The notes under the pieces are model-generated. The model had not been told where the DNA came from and made no database searches. It worked only from the letters and a program-made list of their open reading frames with translations. Position numbers and translations under genes: made by a program. Shown piece by piece: positions 51,435 to 60,528 of a stretch of 64,000 nt of DNA. The stretch covers positions 1-64,000 of the forward strand of contig JANPLD010000068.1 in assembly GCA_031426355.1 (NCBI GenBank). Reading direction: 5' to 3'. The first letter of the stretch is position 1; each line of letters begins with the position of its first letter. Source of the DNA: JANPLD01 sp031426355 (GTDB lineage Bacteria > Pseudomonadota > Alphaproteobacteria > Rickettsiales > UBA8987).

Positions 51435-52649
51435 ATGCAGCCAGTACGCGGAACAAAGGATTATTTCGGTGAGGATGGGGAAATTTTTGAAACGATAATT
51501 AATACGGCAAAAAATATTGCTGAAAATTATAATTTTAAAACGCTTCATACGCCGATATTTGAAGAGACGAATGTATTCACCAGAACGCTTGGTGAGGAAA
51601 GTGATGTTGTATCGAAAGAGATGTATTCGTTTGATACCAAGGGAGGAGAGAATATTACGCTCAGGCCGGAATTTACGGCAGGTGTGGTAAGGGCTTTTAT
51701 CTCTAATGGGTGGCAGCAATTATTACCTCTGAAATTATTTTCTTATGGCCCGGCATTCAGGTATGAACGCCCACAGAAAGGCAGGCAGCGCCAGTTCCAT
51801 CAGGTTAATTTTGAGTATTTCGGGAATGCAGAACCAACGGCTGACGCGGAACTTATTATCTGCGCTGCTAATCTGCTAAAAAACCTTGGGATAACTGAGG
51901 GTCTCAAATTAAATATAAATACTTTAGGTGATAAAGAATCACGAGAGAATTATCAGAATGCTCTGGTTACTTATTTGAGTAAATATGAGAATGAATTATC
52001 AGAAGACAGCAAACGCCGCCTGACTAAAAATCCGCTCCGTATATTAGATTCGAAAGATCAGGGTGACAGGAAAATAGTTCAGAATGCTCCGATTATTACA
52101 GATCATTTAAGTGAATCTGCTAAGCAGTTCTTTGAGAAAGTGCAAAGCCTGATCGAAGGTAGTTTACATTGTCCGGTTATTTTGAATCCGAATATCGTTC
52201 GCGGGCTTGATTATTACAGTCATACCGTGTTTGAATTTATCTTAGAGAGTGGGGAATTAGGCTCACAGAATACTATTCTGGCAGGTGGAAGATATGATGG
52301 CCTTGTGGAGCAGATGGGTGGTAATCCTACTCCGGCAGTAGGTTTTGCAGCAGGTATTGAGAGATTAATGATGTCAGCTCGCGTAAGTGAAAAAACAAAA
52401 CCACTGATAGTGGTAATTTCTGACTTTGAGGATAAAGCCATTAAAGCCGCAAATTTCTTAAGACAAAATAATATCAGGACTGAAGTAATTTTCTCAGGAA
52501 AATTCAGCAAAAAGATCCAGAAAGCAGATAAAATGAGCGCGCGGTATATTGTTTTTGTATTTGACACTCACCTTGAAATAAAGGATATGCAAAGCGGAGA
52601 ACAGAAGCAGGCTACCCTTGAACAAATTAATAGTTTAATAAATCAGTAA
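51435..52649 (+). CDS. hisS: Histidyl-tRNA synthetase
   Basis: A 404-residue class II HisRS. Motif 1 region and QPVRGTKDYFGED at the start; motif 2 GPAFRYERPQKGRQRQFHQVNFEYFG; histidine-binding GLDYYSHTVFEF; motif 3 GFAAGIERLMM. The C-terminal anticodon domain ends the protein. I start at ATG 51435, one base after ispG, rather than TTG 51426 inside it. The tRNA it charges (GTG) is at 47781. Confidence 0.96.
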   Translation: MQPVRGTKDYFGEDGEIFETIINTAKNIAENYNFKTLHTPIFEETNVFTRTLGEESDVVSKEMYSFDTKGGENITLRPEFTAGVVRAFISNGWQQLLPLKLFSYGPAFRYERPQKGRQRQFHQVNFEYFGNAEPTADAELIICAANLLKNLGITEGLKLNINTLGDKESRENYQNALVTYLSKYENELSEDSKRRLTKNPLRILDSKDQGDRKIVQNAPIITDHLSESAKQFFEKVQSLIEGSLHCPVILNPNIVRGLDYYSHTVFEFILESGELGSQNTILAGGRYDGLVEQMGGNPTPAVGFAAGIERLMMSARVSEKTKPLIVVISDFEDKAIKAANFLRQNNIRTEVIFSGKFSKKIQKADKMSARYIVFVFDTHLEIKDMQSGEQKQATLEQINSLINQ

Positions 52650-53716
52650 TGTCTTTCGAGCAGAAATTAGAATCTATAATAGCAAAACATAAGGAGATGG
52701 GTGAAAAGCTCATGAATCCTGAATCCATGCCGTCTAAAGAGTTTGCCAGCCTTTCAAGGGAATATTCAAACTTAGCTGGTACGGTTGAGGAAATTGAAAA
52801 ATTCCTAAGTATAAAAAGCTCTATTTCGCAGCTTGAGGAAATGGTTGCTGACCCAGAGATGAAGGAACTGGCTGAAGCAGAGCTCAAAGAAGCAAAAGAT
52901 CAAATCCCGGTACTGGAAAAACAGATAAAGATCGCATTACTCCCAAGAGATGCAGCTGATACAAAGAATGCCATATTGGAGATACGCGCGGGAACGGGCG
53001 GTGATGAAGCTGCGATTTTTGTAGGTGATCTATTCAATATGTATCAGCGTTATGCAACGAAGCTAGGATGGCAGTTTGAGATAATGGAAATATCAGAAAG
53101 CGATATGGGCGGCTTTAAGGAAGTTATATGCAGTATTTCAGGAACTAATGTATTCGCGAAATTAAAATTTGAATCAGGCGTTCACAGGGTTCAGCGTGTT
53201 CCAAAAACTGAAACGCAGGGACGTATACATACATCAGCAGCAACGGTTGCAGTACTTCCGGAAGCTGAAGATGTTGATATACAGATCGAAGATAAAGATA
53301 TCCGCGTTGACGTATTCCGCGCGCAGGGTGCCGGCGGCCAGCACGTTAACAAAACTGAATCAGCGGTTCGTGTAACTCATATTCCAACGGGCTTAGCCGT
53401 TGCGCAGCAAACTGAAAAATCCCAGCATAAAAATAAAGCCCACGCGATGAAACTTCTTAAATCACGCCTTTATGAAATGCAGAGGCAGAAGCTTGAACAG
53501 GAACGCGCATCCGCACGTAAAAGCCAGGTTGGCAGCGGTGACAGAAGTGAGAAGATCCGCACTTACAATTACCCGCAAGATAGAATTACTGACCACCGAA
53601 TTGGCGTAAGCATCTTCAATATTGAGAAAGTTGTTGATGAGGGAAATATCGGTCAGGTAATTGACGCGCTTATAGTTGATGAGCAGGAAAAATTACTTGC
53701 GGAATTGGGAAATTAA
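52649..53716 (+). CDS. prfA: Peptide chain release factor 1
   Basis: A 355-residue RF1. The GGQ motif lies in GAGGQHVNKTESAVR (G229-G230-Q231), and the stop-codon tripeptide region is upstream. It releases peptides at UAA and UAG. Its start overlaps the hisS stop by one base (TAATG). prmC, its methyltransferase, is at 55067, separated by the orphan kinase-like gene, a probable insertion into an original prfA-prmC pair. Confidence 0.96.
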   Translation: MSFEQKLESIIAKHKEMGEKLMNPESMPSKEFASLSREYSNLAGTVEEIEKFLSIKSSISQLEEMVADPEMKELAEAELKEAKDQIPVLEKQIKIALLPRDAADTKNAILEIRAGTGGDEAAIFVGDLFNMYQRYATKLGWQFEIMEISESDMGGFKEVICSISGTNVFAKLKFESGVHRVQRVPKTETQGRIHTSAATVAVLPEAEDVDIQIEDKDIRVDVFRAQGAGGQHVNKTESAVRVTHIPTGLAVAQQTEKSQHKNKAHAMKLLKSRLYEMQRQKLEQERASARKSQVGSGDRSEKIRTYNYPQDRITDHRIGVSIFNIEKVVDEGNIGQVIDALIVDEQEKLLAELGN

Positions 53717-54966
53717 ACTCTTTGCCACGAAGGGGTTTGTCCTATTCTGATAACCCGTGCTTTTTCCGATAAAGTTTGAGTTGGTGATGGGGTATCAATT
53801 TCATTTTCATTAAAAGAAAATTTTTCTTTAATTGCCTGCCCTTTTTCAATTTCTGCTACCGGGCTTCTTTTAGGGTTCTTCGTATAATGGCCTATCCTCA
53901 TCGTGGCTATATAATTTCTGCCATTTTCAAGGAAAAGCTGTAAATGTTTGGCATAATCAGCGCCTAGATCAACCACACTAAGCACCCCTTTTAAATAAGC
54001 TTTCCCTACCTCATTTAATTTTCCTGTTTCCAGATCAACGCCTTCCCGGGCATTTATTCCAACTGCTGCATCTGCTGCGCGATATCCTCTACGGCCCATT
54101 TCTTCATTATCAATAATAGTAGAAAAAGATTCATCATTTAAAATATTGTCGTAATATGTATCACAGTGAATGTGGCCTTTAGCCAATTTTGCATGCTGTT
54201 TTTTTAATTCTTTATATTTTACCTGTACCTCTCTACATCTATCTATATGCGCAAAAATAAAATCTTTTGTTAATTCTAAATCATTCTTATCTGACGATAT
54301 AGGCAGCTCATTTCTTTCTCTTAGGTTTTGTGCAAGAATATTAAGCCTTTCAGAAAATTCTCCTGTTTCAGGATTATAAATTTTTTTAAGTTTCCTTATC
54401 TGATGGGCAGGATCATAAGGATCTTTATTTGCAATTCTTTTTTTTGCTGTTTCACTATGGAATATATTATCCAGTACCATCATTCCCGCAGAAAATTCTC
54501 TGCCCTGCCTATATGCTATAGCAGGATCAAATTCTTTTGTAGGATCATAAGACAAAAGTGTGCCTGAGGCTTTTTCACAAATATAAAATGCTTTCTGCAA
54601 CTCAACTTTTTTACCATCTATAATTTCAGTAACATCAATTATTCCTTTAAGTAAAATTTTAGGAAAACGTACTTTTATCTCTTCACCAAACTTATCATAT
54701 ACACTATGAAGCCTCTCCCCTGCTTTCTGAATATGAGTTGTTATGCTCAAACCTTTTTTAGGAAGGATTCCATGAAATAAATTAGTCTGCGGGGTTTCTA
54801 TAACAACATAAAAATTCTGCAGTTTTTTATCTTTTTCGGCCTGAATTATATGATAGTTGATATCGCCAACAGATTTATTGGTGCCATTAGTATTATCTTC
54901 AAAGCTAATATTACTATATCCTATTTGTTCTAAATGTTTGGTGATTGCCTGTTTATTAGTTGCCAT
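53713..54966 (-). CDS. APH-fold kinase-like orphan protein (candidate effector)
   Basis: A 417-residue cytosolic-looking protein without signal peptide. H267-C-D269-T-Y-Y-D-N274 fits the HxDxxxxN catalytic loop of aminoglycoside/choline kinase-type enzymes, and IID286NEEMG, then RGYRAADAAVG, fits the metal-binding aspartate and following helix. A hinge-like YICEKASGTLL occurs at about 129-139. The N-terminal lobe is poorly recognisable. The C-terminal tail is basic (RVIRIGQ...QRV). Start ATG 54966 has AAGGG five bases upstream. It sits between prfA and prmC on the opposite strand and has a CtrA-type promoter. Kinase activity and secretion are inferred. Confidence 0.72.
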   Translation of the reverse strand: MATNKQAITKHLEQIGYSNISFEDNTNGTNKSVGDINYHIIQAEKDKKLQNFYVVIETPQTNLFHGILPKKGLSITTHIQKAGERLHSVYDKFGEEIKVRFPKILLKGIIDVTEIIDGKKVELQKAFYICEKASGTLLSYDPTKEFDPAIAYRQGREFSAGMMVLDNIFHSETAKKRIANKDPYDPAHQIRKLKKIYNPETGEFSERLNILAQNLRERNELPISSDKNDLELTKDFIFAHIDRCREVQVKYKELKKQHAKLAKGHIHCDTYYDNILNDESFSTIIDNEEMGRRGYRAADAAVGINAREGVDLETGKLNEVGKAYLKGVLSVVDLGADYAKHLQLFLENGRNYIATMRIGHYTKNPKRSPVAEIEKGQAIKEKFSFNENEIDTPSPTQTLSEKARVIRIGQTPSWQRV

Positions 54967-55010
54967 CTTTTCCCTTCTATTCCTTCAAATTCTTGGTATT
55001 ACAATCATAC

Positions 55011-55042
55011 AATTTATGGTAAAATGGTTAAGAAATCATTAA
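55011..55042 (-). promoter_or_regulatory. CtrA box plus -10 promoter for orphan gene 54966
   Basis: On the minus strand TTAA-TGATTTC-TTAACC runs from 55042 to 55026, with TAAATT at 55016-55011, again 26 bases from the first T. Predicted start near 55004, leader about 38 bases. A possible extended -10 (TGGTAAAAT, 55017-55025) for prmC overlaps it on the + strand. Confidence 0.58.
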
Positions 55043-55066
55043 GAAATACAAGCAATTTGAACGAAT

Positions 55067-55948
55067 ATGCCGGAACCAGAAAATAAATATCTTAAAACCG
55101 CTTGGAAGAACGCTGCGAACAGGCTTCGTAAGGCCGGGGTGAAGACGCCATTGCTTGATAGCAGGCTGCTTTTACAGAATGTGCTTGGTATCACTTATGA
55201 GCAATTGCTGGTTTCTGCAACACGTGAACTTTCTGATGAGGAAAGCCAAGGTTTTGAATCCTATATAATGCGCCGCCTTAAACGTGAGCCTGTGGCTAAG
55301 ATATTGGAAGAAAAGGAGTTTTGGGGTTTGAAATTCAAAACTACTCAGGCAACCCTTGATCCGCGCCCTGATACTGAAACGCTTATTGAGTCGGTTCTCA
55401 GGAACTTTAAAGATAAGGAAAGACCGTTCAAAATACTTGATCTTGGTACGGGAACGGGATGTATAATAATTTCCCTGCTTAAGGAATATCCTAACGCTAC
55501 GGGACTTGGCGTTGATAAATCGCTTGATGCTTTACAGGTTGCGCGTGAAAATTCCGAGAAAAATAATACAGCCAATCGGCTGGATTTTGTTCAGTCTGAT
55601 TGGTTTTCTAATGTTACGGATAAATACGATATTATCGTTTCTAACCCGCCTTATATTAAAAATGATTCAATACAGCATCTCTCGGAAGAGGTTGCTTTGT
55701 TTGAACCGAAACTAGCGCTTGAAGGCGGCAATGAAGGGCTTGATGCTTATAAAAATATAGCAGAAAAAATAGAAGGTTTTTTAAACCCACATGCCAAAGC
55801 TTTTTTTGAGCTAGGAAAATGGCAGGAAGAGCCTGTTGCAGAGATAATAAATAAAAAAGGGTTTCAGGTAGCTGAAGTATGGGAAGACCTGGCTGGAGTT
55901 CCAAGAGTTATGGTTTTCCATAAGCCGTTTTTGAAAGTCGTAAAGTAA
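55067..55948 (+). CDS. prmC: Release factor glutamine methyltransferase PrmC
   Basis: A 293-residue PrmC that methylates the GGQ glutamine of release factors. SAM motif LDLGTGTGCIIISLL, catalytic NPPYI in IVSNPPYIKND and N-terminal helical domain with LLDSRLLLQ are visible. It follows the inserted orphan gene; in many genomes prfA-prmC are adjacent. It ends one base from the convergent recN. Confidence 0.96.
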   Translation: MPEPENKYLKTAWKNAANRLRKAGVKTPLLDSRLLLQNVLGITYEQLLVSATRELSDEESQGFESYIMRRLKREPVAKILEEKEFWGLKFKTTQATLDPRPDTETLIESVLRNFKDKERPFKILDLGTGTGCIIISLLKEYPNATGLGVDKSLDALQVARENSEKNNTANRLDFVQSDWFSNVTDKYDIIVSNPPYIKNDSIQHLSEEVALFEPKLALEGGNEGLDAYKNIAEKIEGFLNPHAKAFFELGKWQEEPVAEIINKKGFQVAEVWEDLAGVPRVMVFHKPFLKVVK

Positions 55949-57601
55949 TTATCTTTTAAGCCTTACTGCTGCGGCGCGCGCTTCCTTAGTAACATCAACA
56001 CCGGCGATCATACGGGCGATCTCTTCATCAGATTCTTTTTTAGTTAATTTTTTAGCAGTTATTTCCGCTTCATCTTTTGCAGTTATTTTTGAAACCAGAA
56101 TATGTGAATCAGCTTTGGCGGCCATTTGAGGTGAGTGGGTAATGCAGATTATCTGCTGGTTCTTGCTAAGGCGTTTAATTCTTTCTCCTACCAGATCAGC
56201 TGTAGCGCCGCCAATGCCTGCATCTATCTCATCAAATATCAGACACGCGGAGGATTTTATATCTGACAGGGAAATTTTAAGCGCGAGCATCACTCGGGAA
56301 GTTTCACCACCTGAAGCAACTTTTGCAAGCTCCGCGAAAGCCTGACCGGGATTTGTTGACACTTTAAATATTACTTCATCAAAACCGTTTGAACAAAATT
56401 TGTTTTCTTTTTCGTTTATATCTACCTGAAACTTTGCACCTTTCATGTTTAGAATTGGAAGTTCATCTGAAACTTCATGCCCGAGTTTTTCGGCTGATTG
56501 TTTTCTTTTTGCTGATATCTTTTCAGCTAACTCCAGATAATTCTTTTCAACTTCTTTTTCTTTTTTCTGCAAAACTTTCAAAGATTCATTAGAATTTTTT
56601 ATATTAGATAATTTTTGTTTAAACTCTGTGATCAAGTTCAGGAGGCCATCACATGACGTATTATATTTACGCGAGAATTCGCGTAAAGTGAAAAGCCTTT
56701 CCTCAACTTCATCCAAATTATTTTCTTCCGATGAAATTTCTTCGACAAGATTATTAACTTCATTTTCAATCTTGTCTGTTTCAATAATTGAATTTTCAAT
56801 TGATGACAGGAGCGAAGATATTTTTTCCTCACCTAAATGAGAAGAAAGTTTATTTAAGGATTTTTGTATCTGCAGAAGCGAGCGTGTTATCTGCAAAGAT
56901 TCTAAAGATTTATTAGCAGAATCAAGAATTTCCAGAATTTTATTCTGGTTTGAAAGTTTTTGTTTTCTATCAAAAAGCCTTGTTTCTTCACCTTCTTCAG
57001 GATTGAATTTTTCTAGTTCATTGATGGCATATTGAAGGAAATCTTTTTCTTTTTCGCGTTCATTTGCCTGCGAAATATTTTCTTCGATTTGGCTTTTCAA
57101 ATCTTTCAATTCTTTAAAAATGCCTAAAAGCGCAGCTTTCTCTTTTGAAAGACTGGAATATTGGTCAAGAATCTCAATATGATTTTTTCTATCTAGAAGA
57201 CCGGTAAAGTCATTCTGGCGATAGGATTCGATCAGATATTCAGAGATATTTTTTAATAGGTTTGTGCTTACCGGAGAATCATTAATATAGACTTGAGATT
57301 TTGAAGAAGTTACTGAACGCCTGATAATTATATTATCCTCAGCTTCAATATCGCTTTCACTTAATATCTCTTTTACTTTTTTATTGTTACTAATGTCAAA
57401 TTCAAGGGATACCGCACCTTTCTCAGTGATCTGGTTATTATTTATCCTGGTGTTTTTTGAGCCCAGACAAAATGCGATCGTATCAAGCAAAATAGATTTT
57501 CCTGAACCTGTTTCACCCGTAATCAAGTTAAAGGAGTCAGAAAAATCCAAATCTATTGATCTTATCAGGGATATGTTTTTTATGTTTAGTGAGAGCAGCA
57601 T
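55949..57601 (-). CDS. recN: DNA repair protein RecN
   Basis: A 550-residue SMC-like ATPase. Walker A GETGSGKS (29-36), long central coiled coil (about 155-350), signature VASGGETSRVMLALK, and Walker B CLIFDEIDAGIGG. It acts in double-strand break repair. I start at 57601 (MLLSLNIKNISLI), the family-typical start, which overlaps the stop of the upstream hydrolase gene by one base. Confidence 0.95.
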   Translation of the reverse strand: MLLSLNIKNISLIRSIDLDFSDSFNLITGETGSGKSILLDTIAFCLGSKNTRINNNQITEKGAVSLEFDISNNKKVKEILSESDIEAEDNIIIRRSVTSSKSQVYINDSPVSTNLLKNISEYLIESYRQNDFTGLLDRKNHIEILDQYSSLSKEKAALLGIFKELKDLKSQIEENISQANEREKEKDFLQYAINELEKFNPEEGEETRLFDRKQKLSNQNKILEILDSANKSLESLQITRSLLQIQKSLNKLSSHLGEEKISSLLSSIENSIIETDKIENEVNNLVEEISSEENNLDEVEERLFTLREFSRKYNTSCDGLLNLITEFKQKLSNIKNSNESLKVLQKKEKEVEKNYLELAEKISAKRKQSAEKLGHEVSDELPILNMKGAKFQVDINEKENKFCSNGFDEVIFKVSTNPGQAFAELAKVASGGETSRVMLALKISLSDIKSSACLIFDEIDAGIGGATADLVGERIKRLSKNQQIICITHSPQMAAKADSHILVSKITAKDEAEITAKKLTKKESDEEIARMIAGVDVTKEARAAAVRLKR

Positions 57602-58452
57602 TAATTTTGTATTTCTTTCTTTATTGTATCCAGAATTTCTGAGGCATTCCAAGTTATATGACCGCAATTTTCAAGAGGAAATAATTTTATATCAAGCCCC
57701 CTTTCCTCGCCTCTTTTTAGCAGTTCTTCACTATGATGGAAAGGAGTTGTTTGATCTTCCACGGGGTGGAATAGTAAAAATTTTCCTTTAAAACTGGTGT
57801 TTTCCAAAGTGTTTTTATTATCAAACGCATGATGCAGAACTTTGGTAAGATCAAAATCTTTAAATTCAGGATAGGATTCTTTGGTCTTATCAACAAGATT
57901 GGTGAAAGACGCGACAATAACAACTGCCAATATATTTTTGTAATCCAAAGTTTCATTCATCTTCAGAGCATTTGTAGCACCTAAAGATTCACCAAATATT
58001 ATTAATTTAGGATAATTTTCTTTTTCCAAAAACTTTGCGACTGCTAGTTTATCTTTTGCAAAATTCTCTTCAGATGGCCTTCCTGTGGAGGAGCCATAAC
58101 CACGGTTTGAAACAGCAACAAAGCCATTACCATTTTTTATAATTTCTTTGAGTAATTTTAAACGATATTCGCGGTTATAATTTTCGTTTTTACTAGGTTT
58201 TCCGACATCGCCCCAATGGCCAGTGTTGCCATGGAAAAGAATGAACATTATGCCATTTGGATTTTCAGGTTGTTTTACCCATAATGTCAGCCTGTCATTA
58301 TCTTCTGTTTCAATAGAAATAGTTGTGGTTTCAGGCAGGGAGTATTCTTCCGCAGTTTTTACCGCGTCAACATTTGAAGGGTAAGGCCTGAAGATAAACC
58401 TATCCTGCAGAAGCGACATTACAAAAAGTTTGATGTGGGAAATAAATCTCAT
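57601..58452 (-). CDS. Alpha/beta hydrolase
   Basis: A 283-residue alpha/beta hydrolase. Oxyanion motif LFHGNTGHW, nucleophile elbow GESLGA, the acidic residue in HPVEDQTTP and the catalytic histidine in NCGHITW are all present. A short hydrophobic N-terminus may anchor it in the membrane. Substrate unknown; relatives include the ABHD/BEM46-like family. It overlaps recN by one base and lies 27 bp downstream of comM. Confidence 0.88.
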   Translation of the reverse strand: MRFISHIKLFVMSLLQDRFIFRPYPSNVDAVKTAEEYSLPETTTISIETEDNDRLTLWVKQPENPNGIMFILFHGNTGHWGDVGKPSKNENYNREYRLKLLKEIIKNGNGFVAVSNRGYGSSTGRPSEENFAKDKLAVAKFLEKENYPKLIIFGESLGATNALKMNETLDYKNILAVVIVASFTNLVDKTKESYPEFKDFDLTKVLHHAFDNKNTLENTSFKGKFLLFHPVEDQTTPFHHSEELLKRGEERGLDIKLFPLENCGHITWNASEILDTIKKEIQN

Positions 58453-58479
58453 AAGACGGGTTTTCCCTTATCTTACCAA

Positions 58480-59985
58480 TCAATAATGCCTCTGCCTATA
58501 GGAAAGTGCTTCAGCAATATGATTTTTTTCTATAATGTCGCTTGCTGCCATATCGGCAATTGTACGGCCTAAACGCATAACACGAGTATATCCGCGCATG
58601 GATAATTTCAGACTTTCAGAACCTTTTTCAAGCAGCGTTTTAGCTTCATTTGTCATGACGCAGAATCTTTCAAGGTCAGCGCCAACCAGATCAGAATTGT
58701 TCCTGTATGGCAAATCTTTATATCTTTCTTTTTGAATATTCCGGCAATTAACAACCCTTTCCTTGATAGTTTTTGAGCTGTCGCCCGTTGTCATATTAAA
58801 TGCCTGATGAGCGTTCTGCTCAGAAACTTCTATATAGATATCAAACCTGTCAAGGAGTGGCCCTGATATCTTGCCCTGATATTCGTTAGCGCATTTTGGT
58901 GCGCGTGAGCAGGCTTTTGCTGCGTTATCAAGATAGCCGCATTTGCATGGGTTCATGGCGGCAATGAACTGGAAATTCGCGGGATAGGTAATGTGGGAAT
59001 TAACACGCGATATGGTAACTTCACGCGCTTCCAAAGGTTGCCGAAGGCTGTCTAAAACCTGACGTGGAAATTCAGGAAGTTCATCCAGAAATAAAATGCC
59101 GTTATGCGAAAGTGAAACTTCACCGGGTTTAGCGCGCGTGCCGCCACCTGTCATCGCAGGCATGGAACAATTATGATGCGGGCTTCTGAATGGGCGGGAG
59201 GAAATTAAGCCACCCTCTTTTATATGGCCACCAATTGAATGTATCATTGAGGTTTCCAGAATCTCGCGAGGTTCAAGATCAGGAAGGATACCGGGAATTC
59301 TTGCGGCGATCATAGATTTGCCGGAGCCGGGTGGGCCGCTCATAAGTAAATTATGACCGCCAGAAGCACATATCTCAGCGGCACGTTTGGCAGATTCCTG
59401 ACCTCTAATATCTATAAAATCAGGATATTTAATTACTTCAGTTTTTATCTCTAATTTGGGGCGAGGTATAACTTGAGTGCCCTTAAAATGGTTTAGCAAT
59501 TGAACAATGAAAGAGGGTGCTAAAATATCAAGATCATCTCCAGCCCAGCAGGCTTCCTGAGAATTATCATTAGCGCATATTAAGCCGCGGTTTTTACCTA
59601 GTGCCGAGATTGCAGCGGGTAATATTCCACTTACTGGAATTATTCCCGCATCTAGAGATATTTCACCCATTGCATAGTAGCGGAGAATCTCATCCTGCGG
59701 CAATAAATTCATTGAGGTCAGGAGCGCCAGAATTATCGGGAGGTCATAATGGCTGCCTTCCTTAAATACATCTGCGGGGGAGAGATTCACTACCACACGT
59801 TTCGCCGGAAAGCTTAGCCCGAGAGAAGAGAATGCAGCCCTGATACGCTCACGCGATTCTGCAACGGCTTTGTCAGGAAGGCCTACAATATGGAAGTTTA
59901 CCATGCCGGAAGCTATCTGGCATTGCACGTCAACATCTACGGTTTCAATACCGTTAAAAGAAAATGTTGATACTCTTGAAACCAT
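58480..59985 (-). CDS. comM: YifB/ComM family Mg-chelatase-like AAA ATPase
   Basis: A 501-residue protein. N-terminal ChlI-like domain with VQCQIASGMVNFHIVGLPDKAVAES; central AAA domain with GPPGSGKSM (Walker A) and GILFLDELPEF (Walker B); IAAMNPCKCG with zinc-like cysteines; C-terminal helix YTRVMRLGRTIADM. ComM is a branch-migration helicase used in natural transformation, but the family is widespread in cells not known to be competent. Confidence 0.94.
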   Translation of the reverse strand: MVSRVSTFSFNGIETVDVDVQCQIASGMVNFHIVGLPDKAVAESRERIRAAFSSLGLSFPAKRVVVNLSPADVFKEGSHYDLPIILALLTSMNLLPQDEILRYYAMGEISLDAGIIPVSGILPAAISALGKNRGLICANDNSQEACWAGDDLDILAPSFIVQLLNHFKGTQVIPRPKLEIKTEVIKYPDFIDIRGQESAKRAAEICASGGHNLLMSGPPGSGKSMIAARIPGILPDLEPREILETSMIHSIGGHIKEGGLISSRPFRSPHHNCSMPAMTGGGTRAKPGEVSLSHNGILFLDELPEFPRQVLDSLRQPLEAREVTISRVNSHITYPANFQFIAAMNPCKCGYLDNAAKACSRAPKCANEYQGKISGPLLDRFDIYIEVSEQNAHQAFNMTTGDSSKTIKERVVNCRNIQKERYKDLPYRNNSDLVGADLERFCVMTNEAKTLLEKGSESLKLSMRGYTRVMRLGRTIADMAASDIIEKNHIAEALSYRQRHY

Positions 59986-60047
59986 AAATAATTTTAATTT
60001 TCTCTACCTATAGTAGACGCACCTTAAAAAGACAAATAATATACATG

Positions 60048-60467
60048 TTATGAAACAAGATATTTACTGAAAAATTCTAAAACCTCGGCTGGTATCCTAA
60101 TAGATTTTATCCTTGAACCTTCATTAGTTACGCAAACTATAAGTATTTTCACATCTGCGAGCTTGTCGCCATGATGGTTAAAGCAGTTTTGTGTCATTTC
60201 TACTGATGAGGCCCCTATTTTAGTTATAATCGTTTCAACCAGTATCTCATCATCCAGACGGCCAGGGTTCTGATAATCAACCTCTGCTTTCTTGACTACG
60301 AAGAATACATTCTTCTCTTCCATCAGTCTTCTATGGTCATAACCGCTCTCACGCAGGAAATCAGTACGGGCACGCTCGGCAAATTTAAGAAAGTTGGCAT
60401 AGTAAACTACCCCTCCGGCATCAGTATCTTCATAGTAAACACGGTATTTTTTAGTGAATTTGCTCAT
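60048..60467 (-). CDS. ybgC: Acyl-CoA thioesterase YbgC (hotdog fold)
   Basis: A 139-residue hotdog thioesterase. RVYYEDTDAGGVVYYANFLKFAERARTDFLR is the YbgC signature with the active-site aspartate. YbgC usually heads the tol-pal operon; here no tol gene follows and tolB lies 11 kb away. It may act on phospholipid acyl-CoA or acyl-ACP. It is divergent from guaB. Confidence 0.94.
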   Translation of the reverse strand: MSKFTKKYRVYYEDTDAGGVVYYANFLKFAERARTDFLRESGYDHRRLMEEKNVFFVVKKAEVDYQNPGRLDDEILVETIITKIGASSVEMTQNCFNHHGDKLADVKILIVCVTNEGSRIKSIRIPAEVLEFFSKYLVS

Positions 60468-60528
60468 TTTGCTTCCTCTTTCTGTTCCTTAGTGTTATAA
60501 GCGCCTGCAATCTAAGTCTATAAATAAA

